Assembly: GCA_947178125.1 (NCBI GenBank)
Contig: CAMWXB010000043.1
Span: 1-35,858, forward strand
Source of the DNA: an uncultured Lachnospiraceae bacterium
GTDB lineage: Bacteria > Bacillota > Clostridia > Lachnospirales > Lachnospiraceae
Reading direction: 5' to 3'
DNA: 35,858 bases
Part shown: positions 24,460 to 31,572 of the stretch, one piece after another
How the letters are laid out: every line of letters starts with the position of its first letter
Position numbering within the stretch: position 1 is the stretch's first letter
Made by a program: the position numbers and the translations under genes
Notes under the pieces: generated by a model
Told to the model about the DNA's origin: nothing
Seen by the model: only the letters and a program-made list of their open reading frames with translations
The model's database searches: none

Positions 24460-24519
24460 TCAACCCATGTGAACTTTGATGATGCGAAAGAAGAACTGCA
24501 TCGAGTAGCGAACTCTTAA
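24460..24519 (+). pseudogene. C-terminal remnant of a tyrosine recombinase
   Basis: Directly after the preceding gene's stop, 19 codons read STHVNFDDAKEELHRVANS and then stop. This matches the usual end of phage/ICE tyrosine recombinases, where the catalytic tyrosine lies in 'TYTHVxxxDAxEEL' (here the tyrosine itself is lost; S precedes THV). No other part of the recombinase is visible upstream. It is therefore a broken end left when the AlbA_2 segment replaced or was inserted into an integrase gene. The identification rests on a short match. Confidence 0.5.
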
Positions 24520-24525
24520 AAAGCC

Positions 24526-24554
24526 CGTTGGTAAAGCCGCTTACTTTACCAACG
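24526..24554. terminator. Perfect 11-base-pair hairpin after the recombinase remnant
   Basis: CGTTGGTAAAG (24526-24536) and CTTTACCAACG (24544-24554) are exact complements with a seven-base loop. No long T run follows, so termination is uncertain. Its place after a recombinase end also fits an attachment-site or stop structure of a mobile element. The rest of the gap to 24703 is A+T-rich and holds no gene. Confidence 0.6.
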
Positions 24555-24703
24555 TATTTACCAATTTTGCAGGGACAAATATGAGAAAGTATGAAACGAT
24601 TTGAGAAAATACTTTTGAAACACAAAACTTCGGAACAGTCCGAAAATCCCGCAAAATCAAGCATTTGAGAAGAAATACAGAATATATAAGGAGTTATGGA
24701 AAA

Positions 24704-25177
24704 ATGATAAAAATACTTTTTATCTGCCACGGCAACATCTGCCGCAGCACCATGGCCGAAAGCGTCATGACCCATATCGTCACCCAAAAACACTTGCAGC
24801 AACAGTTCCAAATCGCTTCCGCTGCGACCAGCCGCGAAGAAATCGGCAACGGCCCGCACTATGGAACGGTTGCGAAACTGCGCGCAGTCGGCATCCCGGT
24901 CATCCCCCACAGAGCCGTGCAGATGACCAGAGAGGATTACCGGGAATATGATTATCTGATCGGTATGGACCAGATGAACATCCGCAATATGCAGCGAATC
25001 GCCGGCGGAGATTCCGAACATAAAATCTATAAACTGCTGGACTTCGGGGATTCTCCGCGGGATATTGCCGACCCCTGGTACACGGGCAATTTTGACGAAA
25101 CTTATGACGATATTCTGGAAGGATGCGAAACGCTGCTGGACTATCTTTCCAAAAACGCAAAGATCCGCTCCCAGTAA
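24704..25177 (+). CDS. Low-molecular-weight protein tyrosine phosphatase
   Basis: The 157-residue enzyme has the P-loop C-X5-R as CHGNICRS (C8, R14) near the N-terminus and the general acid D123 in DIADPWYTGNF, both placed as in the family, which removes phosphate from tyrosine (or arginine) residues. The ATG at 24704 follows AAGGAG by ten bases; a nearer ATG at 24696 meets a stop within four codons. Composition returns here to the chromosomal style. The last 37 bases overlap the 3' end of the convergent hydrolase gene. No partner kinase is adjacent. Confidence 0.94.
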   Translation: MIKILFICHGNICRSTMAESVMTHIVTQKHLQQQFQIASAATSREEIGNGPHYGTVAKLRAVGIPVIPHRAVQMTREDYREYDYLIGMDQMNIRNMQRIAGGDSEHKIYKLLDFGDSPRDIADPWYTGNFDETYDDILEGCETLLDYLSKNAKIRSQ

Positions 25178-26109
25178 GGTTCCAATACCGTCTCATCCGC
25201 ATTATAGATTTCATGCTTTGTCCCCACGGTCTTTACAAGCTGTGCTTCTCCTCTGCCGCTCAGCTTTCGGACAAAACGCTCCTGTTCCCGCAGCGATACG
25301 AAATCATCCCGTTCTGCCTGAAAAAGCAGAACGGGCGCGGAGATCCGTTTCCATCCTTCCCTGCGCAGATACCGATTCATCCGCCCGGCGTTCCTGAGCC
25401 AGCCATAGGACGGCGCATTGATCTGATACAGCGGCTCGGCCTTTCTTTTTTCCTGATAATAAGCGAATCGCGCCTCGGACGTAGACGCGCTCTCCGCGAA
25501 CTGCTCCAGTCCTCCGTAAGGCTTCTGCCCCATCACATAATCTTCTTCTTTTCCCAAAAGGCAATAAATACCCGCAATCAATTTGGCAAGCCACCAGGGT
25601 ACCGGCTCTGTTTTGGGCCGTAACATCGGCGAGGTAAGGACCAGCTTCTCAAAGCAGTCCGGCTCTCTTGCCGCAGCTGCCGCGCCAATTCCACCGCCCA
25701 TAGAATGGGCATACAGATACAGCGGAAGCGTCTCATTTTCCTTTTTCGCCGTTCCTGCCACAAAAAGAAGGTCCTCCACATACCGCTCATAGCAGTCAAT
25801 ATGTACGAGCGATAAATCCTGCACGAGCCGATAACTGTGCCCATGCCCGCAATGCTCCATACAGTATACATGAAAGCCTTTTTTCAGAAAATAATATATG
25901 ACTTCCTGATACTTCTCCGCACTTTCCGTAAAGCCATGCGAAATCACGACAACGCCGGATGCCTGCTCCGCTCTGTAACGCATACAGTGAATTTTTCTAC
26001 CGCGCTGCCGCTCCAGCCAGAGCTGCGACTGCCGTTCACGCAGATACGGCAATACGCTCTGTTCCATCGTCTTTTGATAATCTATTTCCTTTAAAATATG
26101 TTCTCTCAT
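25141..26109 (-). CDS. Alpha/beta hydrolase, lysophospholipase-like (PldB/monoglyceride lipase type)
   Basis: The 322-residue protein has the serine-aminopeptidase/lipase fold. The nucleophile is in YAHSMGGGIGAA (S near 134), the acid in QAERDDFVS and the histidine in GTKHEIYN, with the oxyanion stretch 'VVISHGFTESAEKY' and the cap-domain preface 'EHCGHGHSYR'. Such enzymes release fatty acids from monoacyl lipids. The ATG at 26109 has a GCAGGAT site about ten bases upstream; a TTG at 26139 is weaker. It lies 52 bases after a truncated symporter gene on the same strand and overlaps the phosphatase gene tail-to-tail by 37 bases. Confidence 0.92.
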   Translation of the reverse strand: MREHILKEIDYQKTMEQSVLPYLRERQSQLWLERQRGRKIHCMRYRAEQASGVVVISHGFTESAEKYQEVIYYFLKKGFHVYCMEHCGHGHSYRLVQDLSLVHIDCYERYVEDLLFVAGTAKKENETLPLYLYAHSMGGGIGAAAAAREPDCFEKLVLTSPMLRPKTEPVPWWLAKLIAGIYCLLGKEEDYVMGQKPYGGLEQFAESASTSEARFAYYQEKRKAEPLYQINAPSYGWLRNAGRMNRYLRREGWKRISAPVLLFQAERDDFVSLREQERFVRKLSGRGEAQLVKTVGTKHEIYNADETVLEPYWERIFAFLER

Positions 26110-26161
26110 TCCAAAATCCTGCTCTTCCCCAATCTGCAAAGAATCACATAAGCGATTCCTC

Positions 26162-26908
26162 TCACGGTTTCTTCTCCTGAATCACATCGCTGATCCGCCG
26201 TTCATTATAGAATGCAAAAAGGATTCCACCAAGAAGGCAAAATCCCGCCGCCGCAAATGCCGCGATCCGATATCCTTCTCCGTCTGCGCCAATCGTGGAA
26301 ACTGCCGTAAAGAGCAGCATAGAAAGGCTCTGGCCCATCTTAAAGGCAAAAGTCCTCGCCGCATAAAACATCCCTTCCCTGTTGCTGCCGGATGTTTTTG
26401 CGTCGCTCTGCGCGATATCCGCCACAACTGCCTGCGGCAAAATGCCAAATACTGCCATCGGAAGCGCTGCCGCGACCGTCAGAACCGCCCCCTGTACCGT
26501 GGGTGAAAGAGCACCCATTTTTCCAAGAAAACCCGTATAGAAATACGCCAGACTGAATATCGCGAAAGCAAACAAAATCAACTTCTTTTTCCCCATACGG
26601 GCTGCCAGTTTATTGATCGGAACATAAAATACCAGCGAAAGCGCCGTCATCCCGACAAAATAAATCGTCGTCATCGTCTCCGGAAGCTTTAACAGACTTG
26701 TCACAAAAAAAGGAAGTCCCGTCTGAAACATCGTAATCGCAATCCAGTATAAAATATCCGAACCGACAAATTTTCGGAACTCTCCATTGCGGAAGGTCGC
26801 CGCAAGCGACCGGAAAGCCGTATCCTCCGTCGGAACCGTATTGACGTATTCTTTCTCTTTGATGGCAAAGACCGGTACGAGCATGCAGACAAACGCCACG
26901 GCCGCCAT
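26162..26908 (-). pseudogene. 5'-truncated GPH-family sugar:cation symporter
   Basis: The reading gives only the C-terminal half of a glycoside-pentoside-hexuronide symporter (MFS_2): the end of span 6 ('VAFVCMLVPVFAIKEKEY'), the central loop 'SLAATFRNGEFRKFVGSDILYW' and spans 7-12 to the end, 248 residues against about 450 normally. In frame upstream of the ATG 15 further plausible codons (ISDKIYRKHRAERK) follow an in-frame TGA at about 26954-26956. The N-terminal half is absent; upstream DNA is the terminator of a different gene. The piece has a poor ribosome site and no promoter. I read it as a deletion remnant rather than a working half-transporter. Confidence 0.8.
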
Positions 26909-26963
26909 CTTTCGCTCAGCACGATGCTTTCTATATATTTTATCACTTATTCTCCATCAGGGC

Positions 26964-27019
26964 AAAAAGAAAACAGGCCGGCGCTTTATCGGTCAAAAAC
27001 CCGTTAAACGTCGGCCCGT
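26964..27019 (-). terminator. Terminator of the SH3b protein gene
   Basis: On the minus strand ACGGGCCGACG (27009-27019) pairs with CGCCGGCCTGT (26973-26983), with one mismatch and one G-U pair across a 25-base loop, then TTTTCTTTTT (26963-26972). It lies six bases past the gene's stop. Confidence 0.8.
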
Positions 27020-27024
27020 TCTGC

Positions 27025-27774
27025 TCAATTTAAGTCCTCGATTTCTATCTGTTTCCGCTTTTTTTCCTTGACACTGCCATGCCGTCCTCTATCATTCTTT
27101 TCTCCGTCGTTTTTTTCATCATCATTTTTTCCACCGTTCTTTCCATCGTCTTCCCCTCTGTTCGACCTTACCGCCGAGAAAATGCCGACGCCGAAAATAC
27201 CGGCTACAAGCACGATGATGACCGTTCCCCAGATTTTAGAACGCCTCGCATCCGCGCGGTACTTTTCGACTGTTTCTACGACAAATTTTGTCTCCGCCTC
27301 ATTGACCGCCATTTCCGCATTCAGGCCCTCTATATCCAGTTCCAGCACCGTAAGTCCGTCCTTCTCTATATAACCTTCCTTTTCCTGATAGATCACATGA
27401 TACCAGTCTTCCGCCGTCTCTTCCACAGCAAAGATCAAATCGCCTGCCTGAAAAGTCATCAGCGTTTCCGCCGTTTCCTCTGGCGACGCTTTCATTTCAA
27501 CGCGCTTCTCCGCCTCCAGAACAATTCCCTGCCCGAACGCTTCCGGCGCCGCCGGCGTCTCACCATCCTGCGTTTCTACATCTGCCTGCGCCATTTCTGT
27601 CTGCACGGCTTTTTTCTCCATACCCTCTGACTGCGCTGCTTCTGCGCAGAGCGAAAACCGCCCTGTTCCCATCAATCCGCAGAAAATGAGCAGAACTGCC
27701 AAACTCTTTTCATTCCATATCTTTCCTTTTTTTCTACAGAATGAATTTTGAATTTCTTTTTTCCACTTTTTCAT
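27025..27774 (-). CDS. SH3b-domain membrane protein
   Basis: The 249-residue product has an N-terminal hydrophobic segment (about 25-45, signal or anchor), a bacterial SH3-like domain (about 92-146, with 'FQAGDLIFAVEETAEDWYHVIYQEKEGYIEKDGL'), a helical linker, a second span near 183-203 and a highly charged tail with repeating D/N/E/K units. SH3b domains often bind cell wall. The topology suggests the SH3b part lies outside and the charged tail inside. The ATG at 27774 follows AAAGGGAC. It is second in a unit after the polytopic membrane protein and is closed by a strong terminator. Its function is unknown; an envelope-assembly role is inferred. Confidence 0.88.
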   Translation of the reverse strand: MKKWKKEIQNSFCRKKGKIWNEKSLAVLLIFCGLMGTGRFSLCAEAAQSEGMEKKAVQTEMAQADVETQDGETPAAPEAFGQGIVLEAEKRVEMKASPEETAETLMTFQAGDLIFAVEETAEDWYHVIYQEKEGYIEKDGLTVLELDIEGLNAEMAVNEAETKFVVETVEKYRADARRSKIWGTVIIVLVAGIFGVGIFSAVRSNRGEDDGKNGGKNDDEKNDGEKNDRGRHGSVKEKKRKQIEIEDLN

Positions 27775-27786
27775 AATCTTGTCCCT

Positions 27787-27863
27787 TTCTTTGTCTATGG
27801 ATGCCTTTCTTCATCCATAAATTCCTTTTTGTCTATGGATTCCCTTTTGACTATGGGTTCCTT
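27787..27863. repeat. Repeats and a hairpin ahead of the SH3b gene
   Basis: Three copies of TTTGWCTATGGRTKCC begin near 27790, 27829 and 27846. The first also forms a perfect hairpin TATGGATG/CATCCATA (27796-27803 with 27812-27819). The last copy runs into the end of the upstream gene. In the transcript the hairpin would lie about 10 bases before the ribosome site, where it could affect translation. Confidence 0.7.
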
Positions 27864-29218
27864 CCTTTCAGAACTTCTCCTCGAATTTTGATGCTGACTA
27901 GCCTGGTCCTTTCTTCCTGATAAAATGCCGCGAACAAAAGCAGCACAAAGTAAATCGTCAATGTGTTGGCAGCCGGTTTCCAAAACAGCAGCTGTACCAT
28001 AAAAACAATGGACATCAACGTCAAAATGCCTGTTACCGGTTTATCCAACCCGTAATTTCTCCGCAGTCTCCCAAACAGAAAAACGAAGAAAACGACTATA
28101 AAAATTCCTGCACCGACTCCCGCTTCCCGAAAGCAGAAATAAAATCCGCTCTCTCCCTGTTTCACCGATTCTATCAGCGGAAGCGCAAATCCTTTCCATG
28201 CCTCTTCCGACACTTCTCCACCAAAAACCGCCCACCTGTCCCCACCGATGACCGTTCCCACAAAAAGAATGCCTAATGCCAAGAGCAGCCCCTTGTGGAC
28301 ACGCCGCATTTTCCGCATGACAAGCCGCTCCAGATCGATTCCTTCGGGAATCCTTTCCCAATAGTGAAAAAAGAGAATTGCGCCGGCGGCCAATAATAAA
28401 TCCAGATAGACACTATGCTCCAGCGAATAAGAAAACTCCGTCAGAACGACTTTTGTATACCCTGTCAGGAGACTCATATTGCTCAGCATAAAACCGAACA
28501 GAAAGAACATCTGTGCATTCTTCCTGACCAGCTGTGCCGTCGGCCGAAGCCAAATCGGCATTGCAATAAAATACGCCGTCATCAGCCAGAAGCTGACAAT
28601 GTTCTGATTGAGCAGCAATACCAGAAATCCGGCCGCCGATACTGCCAGGTAAAAGCAGGAACGCAGCCGTTCCCTGCAAAAACAGTATTGATAAACACCA
28701 ACCATACATACCAACAGAAAGCAGGATGCCGCCGCTCCTTTATCCGCCAAAACGCCGTATCCTTTCACCTGCATTCCCGTAAAATGCGGAAACAGAAAAA
28801 CAGCACAGAGAAGCAGACCTCCATATAGAAGCACATCAAAATAAACCTGCCTGAACCGCATCCCGGAAGACAGAAAAAAATATAGGACTACAAAAGCGAG
28901 CATTTCCGCATTCCCCGAAAAATCAATCGCCCCCTTATCAGGGTCCTGAAAAAGCTTTACGACAATTGCCGCCACCTCATAAAAGGCAGCAAGAACCGCC
29001 ATCAGGTCTGTCCAATACCGCATCGGCCAAAATACCTGCCCATCCTTTTGCCATAAAAAAACCTTCGCTGCCATCCAGCCAAACGCCGCTAAAAAAAGCA
29101 GCAAACTGTAAACGGGAAAATCAACGACTTTGATATCCTTTGTCAGAAGCATAGATATCAAAAGCAGAAATAAGATCAGTTTATCTGAAAGCCATGTAAC
29201 ATTGACTTTGGTTGACAT
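27851..29218 (-). CDS. Polytopic membrane protein, O-antigen-ligase-like layout
   Basis: The 455-residue protein has about twelve membrane spans, evenly spread from residue 10 to 440, with a larger outside loop near 320-350 ('GGDRWAVFGGEVSEEAWKGFALPLIESVKQGESGFYFCFREAGVGAG'). This overall layout recalls O-antigen ligase or polysaccharide polymerase proteins, but I see no firm signature, so no enzyme is claimed. The ATG at 29218 has a GGAAGGG site nine bases upstream; a TTG at 29236 is less likely. It is followed 76 bases later by the SH3b protein gene. A perfect 13-base inverted repeat lies just upstream (29241-29284) and probably controls the pair. Confidence 0.85.
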   Translation of the reverse strand: MSTKVNVTWLSDKLILFLLLISMLLTKDIKVVDFPVYSLLLFLAAFGWMAAKVFLWQKDGQVFWPMRYWTDLMAVLAAFYEVAAIVVKLFQDPDKGAIDFSGNAEMLAFVVLYFFLSSGMRFRQVYFDVLLYGGLLLCAVFLFPHFTGMQVKGYGVLADKGAAASCFLLVCMVGVYQYCFCRERLRSCFYLAVSAAGFLVLLLNQNIVSFWLMTAYFIAMPIWLRPTAQLVRKNAQMFFLFGFMLSNMSLLTGYTKVVLTEFSYSLEHSVYLDLLLAAGAILFFHYWERIPEGIDLERLVMRKMRRVHKGLLLALGILFVGTVIGGDRWAVFGGEVSEEAWKGFALPLIESVKQGESGFYFCFREAGVGAGIFIVVFFVFLFGRLRRNYGLDKPVTGILTLMSIVFMVQLLFWKPAANTLTIYFVLLLFAAFYQEERTRLVSIKIRGEVLKGRNP

Positions 29219-29240
29219 TGTAATGTTCCCTTCCAACTTG

Positions 29241-29284
29241 CTATTATAGATATATTTTCATCTTTATAATCATATCTATAATAG
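29241..29284. promoter_or_regulatory. 13-base perfect inverted repeat, probable operator
   Basis: CTATTATAGATAT (29241-29253) and ATATCTATAATAG (29272-29284) are exact complements across 18 bases. The proximal arm contains a minus-strand TATAAT (29243-29248) placed about 25 bases before the start codon of the membrane protein gene, so the repeat overlaps its likely promoter. No good -35 was seen, as for activator-dependent promoters. Confidence 0.65.
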
Positions 29285-29324
29285 CATATCACAAACGGAA
29301 AAGGATTGCATCAACTATTTTTAG

Positions 29325-29379
29325 AATTTTATTGATTAATTTTATTGCACTAATTTTATTGATTAAGCGAATTTTATTG
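29325..29379. repeat. Four copies of AATTTTATTG
   Basis: AATTTTATTG occurs at 29325, 29338, 29353 and 29370, three of the copies extended by ATTA or ATCA. The spacings are 13, 15 and 17 bases. The block lies between the clpP stop and the operator region and has no gene. It may be a remnant of slippage or a binding array. Confidence 0.7.
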
Positions 29380-29386
29380 ATCAGTT

Positions 29387-29977
29387 CTATTTATGATTTT
29401 CGATTATTTTATCGATCAGTCCAAAATCCAGCGCTTCTTCTGCTGTCAAAAAGTTATCCCGCTCCGTAGCGGCCGCTATTTCTTCTACACTTTTCCCCGT
29501 ATTTCGGGCCAGTATTTCATTCAGCCGCCTTTTACTTCTCTGGATATGGTCGGAAACAATCTGGATATCGGACGCCTGCCCTTTTACGCCCCCGCCGATG
29601 GCCGGCTGATGTATCATGATCTCCGCATTTGGCAGCGCCATGCGCTTTCCCTTCGCTCCGCCGGCTAACAAAAAGGCGCCAAAACTGGCCGCCATCCCGA
29701 GACACAGGGTAGAAACATCGCATCGAATGTACTGCATCGTGTCATAAATGGCAAAGCCGGCCGATATGGAGCCGCCTGGACTATTGATATATAATTCGAT
29801 ATCCCTTTCCGGGTCCTGTGATTCCAGAAAAAGCATCTGCGCAACAATCGAAGCCGCCGATTTATCGCTGACTTCCTCCCCCAGAAAAATAATCCTGTCC
29901 GAAAGAAGTCTGGAATAAATATCATAACTCCGTTCTCCCCTGCCTGTCTGTTCAATGACATACGGTATGAAACTCAT
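29387..29977 (-). CDS. clpP: ATP-dependent Clp protease proteolytic subunit
   Basis: The 196-residue protein is a complete ClpP: catalytic S98 ([12 protein letters not shown]), H123 ([11 protein letters not shown]) and D174 ([13 protein letters not shown]), with the handle '[16 protein letters not shown]' and the N-terminal '[15 protein letters not shown]'. It would form the tetradecameric barrel that works with ClpX or ClpC-like unfoldases. No clpX or trigger factor gene is adjacent, unlike the housekeeping locus. Instead its ATG overlaps the stop of a short AraC-type regulator (ATGA), so the two are translationally coupled. This suggests a second, conditionally expressed ClpP. Confidence 0.96.
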   Translation of the reverse strand: MSFIPYVIEQTGRGERSYDIYSRLLSDRIIFLGEEVSDKSAASIVAQMLFLESQDPERDIELYINSPGGSISAGFAIYDTMQYIRCDVSTLCLGMAASFGAFLLAGGAKGKRMALPNAEIMIHQPAIGGGVKGQASDIQIVSDHIQRSKRRLNEILARNTGKSVEEIAAATERDNFLTAEEALDFGLIDKIIENHK

Positions 29978-30390
29978 GCTGCCATTTCACCTCCTGCCGG
30001 ACAAAAGGCGCGCAGGCTGCATTTACCACTTTCCCGCATCTCAATTTTATCCCGTCTGGGCACAAAGACGCCGATTCGTCTGTATTCCTGCGGCGTACAC
30101 TCGTATTCCCGGTGAAAGGCCTGTGTAAATGCCTGCTGCGAATGATATCCCGCTGAAAAAGCGATTTCAATGACAGGCAGCTTTGTTTCCACTAATTTTC
30201 TGGCGGACTCATTCAAACGCCTGCTGCGAACATATTGATACAGGGTCAGTCCCGTATCCTCTTTGAAGACCCTCGCTATATAAAATCGGGAATAATTCAG
30301 TTCTTCTGCTATTTTTTCTAATGACAATACATTATCCAGGTGGCTCTCGATGTATGACAGGATGTTTTTGGTTATCGGTCTGCTGCTCAT
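29974..30390 (-). CDS. Short AraC-type regulator
   Basis: The 138-residue protein is almost only the AraC DNA-binding domain: the first helix-turn-helix '[47 protein letters not shown]' and the second '[33 protein letters not shown]' (about 20-105), then a 30-residue tail containing two cysteines. No ligand-binding domain is present, as in SoxS/MarA-size proteins. The ATG at 30390 follows GGGGG seven bases upstream. It is co-transcribed with clpP, which it overlaps by four bases, so it may control the amount of this ClpP, or itself be degraded by it. Confidence 0.93.
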   Translation of the reverse strand: MSSRPITKNILSYIESHLDNVLSLEKIAEELNYSRFYIARVFKEDTGLTLYQYVRSRRLNESARKLVETKLPVIEIAFSAGYHSQQAFTQAFHREYECTPQEYRRIGVFVPRRDKIEMRESGKCSLRAFCPAGGEMAA

Positions 30391-30464
30391 TTTAATCCCC
30401 CGTTTCTGTTATTTCTATTTTCCTGTTTTACAGCGTCTGTTCTTATGGCTGAGTTAATGAGTTA

Positions 30465-30494
30465 ATTATAACAGGGGCGTCCTGGGGGTGTCTT
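30465..30494 (-). promoter_or_regulatory. Promoter of the araC-clpP operon
   Basis: On the minus strand AAGACA (30489-30494) and a perfect TATAAT (30465-30470) are 18 bases apart, leaving a leader of about 65 bases before the regulator start. The spacer is very C-rich (CCCCC, CCCC), unlike ordinary promoters here. The rest of the 30391-30581 gap holds no gene. Confidence 0.6.
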
Positions 30495-30581
30495 AATGAA
30501 AATTGCCCTTTTACTGTTAAAATAAAACTGTTGAAGGTTCTGATAAGAGAATACTGATCTGTGCGGAGTGTTACCATATTA

Positions 30582-31496
30582 TCATAGGCCGTTTTCTTCC
30601 TGTTCATATACTCGTAAAATATCCTGATACAGTTTCTGCAAAGGCCTATTACTGCTTTTCTGAAAATCCATTCCATACAAAATCCGTTTAACGCTCTTGA
30701 GATTAGGAAAAAGCAATGGATAATTCCGGCAGAGTTCTTCCTTTTTTTCTTTATCATAAAAGGCCGCCTTCGTTAATATTTCATATACAGTATCCTTATG
30801 TAGTTCATATTCCCTGTTCAAGGCAAGTACTTCAACATTATTCCGCATCTTCGGCGTATAATACATATGTAAACATACATTTTCTTCATCCCATCCGCTT
30901 TGACTATTGGAAGCAGAAAAACATGCATCAAAATATAACTGTTCTTCAATTCCATCTTCATAGGGGTTCATACTAATCTCACTCTCTCGCTTTAGCAGAT
31001 TGCAGGATGCGCAAACCGGTATTAAATTATAAAAGCACATAGCAAGCATTGGATATTTCCCTTTTGGGAAAAAATGATCTAACTGGTCAGTTCTTCTTTC
31101 TGCCTTATCCATGTCCCTGTACACAACATTGATATAATTCCTATCACAATATGGACACACTTTGAGCCCAAGAGCCTTCACCAAAAACAATGCGTTATAG
31201 CTGCTTTCTCTCCTGCTAAACCAGTTCTCATACAGTTCTACGAAATATTTTCTGTCTATACCTTCTCTTTCTTTCATTTCACGCAGTTTCTCAACATCTG
31301 CAAGCAGGAATGTTTCCAACCATTTATATTTATCAAAATCGTTTTCCCTGCTGTTATCTGCTAAAAGTGTAATCACTGCCCTATAAATATCTTTCTGCTT
31401 CTCTTCCGAAGACCTTGCAATATATTTTTTCACTTCCTGAACATGCAGCTTTGCTGCCGCTTTAATCTTTTCCTGATCTTTACCAATAAATCTCAA
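30582..31496 (-). CDS. HNH endonuclease, PtuB-like
   Basis: The 304-residue nuclease has a zinc-bound HNH core: CPYC (C114, C117), QLDHFFPKGKYPM with D140/H141, N157 in 'CFYNLIPVC' and the second pair C162/C165 followed by N166 ('CASCNLLK'). This form, with the DHF-P and N-L-x-x-C-x-x-C-N spacing, is shared with nucleases that pair with AAA/ABC-type ATPases in Septu and some retron systems. The start is TTG at 31496: it has a strong AGGAG site six bases upstream, and the next ATG would remove about 70 residues. It is read away from the ATPase gene, start codons 76 bases apart. I infer a nucleic-acid-cutting effector of an anti-phage pair. Confidence 0.92.
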   Translation of the reverse strand: MRFIGKDQEKIKAAAKLHVQEVKKYIARSSEEKQKDIYRAVITLLADNSRENDFDKYKWLETFLLADVEKLREMKEREGIDRKYFVELYENWFSRRESSYNALFLVKALGLKVCPYCDRNYINVVYRDMDKAERRTDQLDHFFPKGKYPMLAMCFYNLIPVCASCNLLKRESEISMNPYEDGIEEQLYFDACFSASNSQSGWDEENVCLHMYYTPKMRNNVEVLALNREYELHKDTVYEILTKAAFYDKEKKEELCRNYPLLFPNLKSVKRILYGMDFQKSSNRPLQKLYQDILRVYEQEENGL

Positions 31497-31572
31497 AGTT
31501 ATCTCCTATATCTTGCATTTTTTGACCTTTTTCCCTATACTAATAATAGATTCTTCCGAAAGGATATATAGC
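31497..31572. promoter_or_regulatory. Shared divergent promoter region of nuclease and ATPase
   Basis: These 76 bases carry both ribosome sites (AGGAG near 31503-31507 on the minus strand, AAAGGA near 31559-31564 on the plus strand) and must hold both promoters. On the plus strand TTGACC (about 31524-31529) and TAATAG with 16-base spacing fit a sigma-A promoter for the ATPase. No clear minus-strand pair was found. The tight sharing implies joint control. Confidence 0.55.

Noticed and set aside
24440..25021. A 193-codon open frame antisense to the phosphatase
   Set aside because: The phosphatase has its active-site motifs and a strong ribosome site; the antisense reading has neither.
27795..27983. 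A 62-codon reading over the repeats before the SH3b gene
   Set aside because: It shadows the end of the polytopic membrane protein gene and the intergenic repeats, without a ribosome site.
29325..29379. A small CRISPR-like array
   Set aside because: Units are 10 bases with 3-7 base spacers, far too short, and no cas gene is present.
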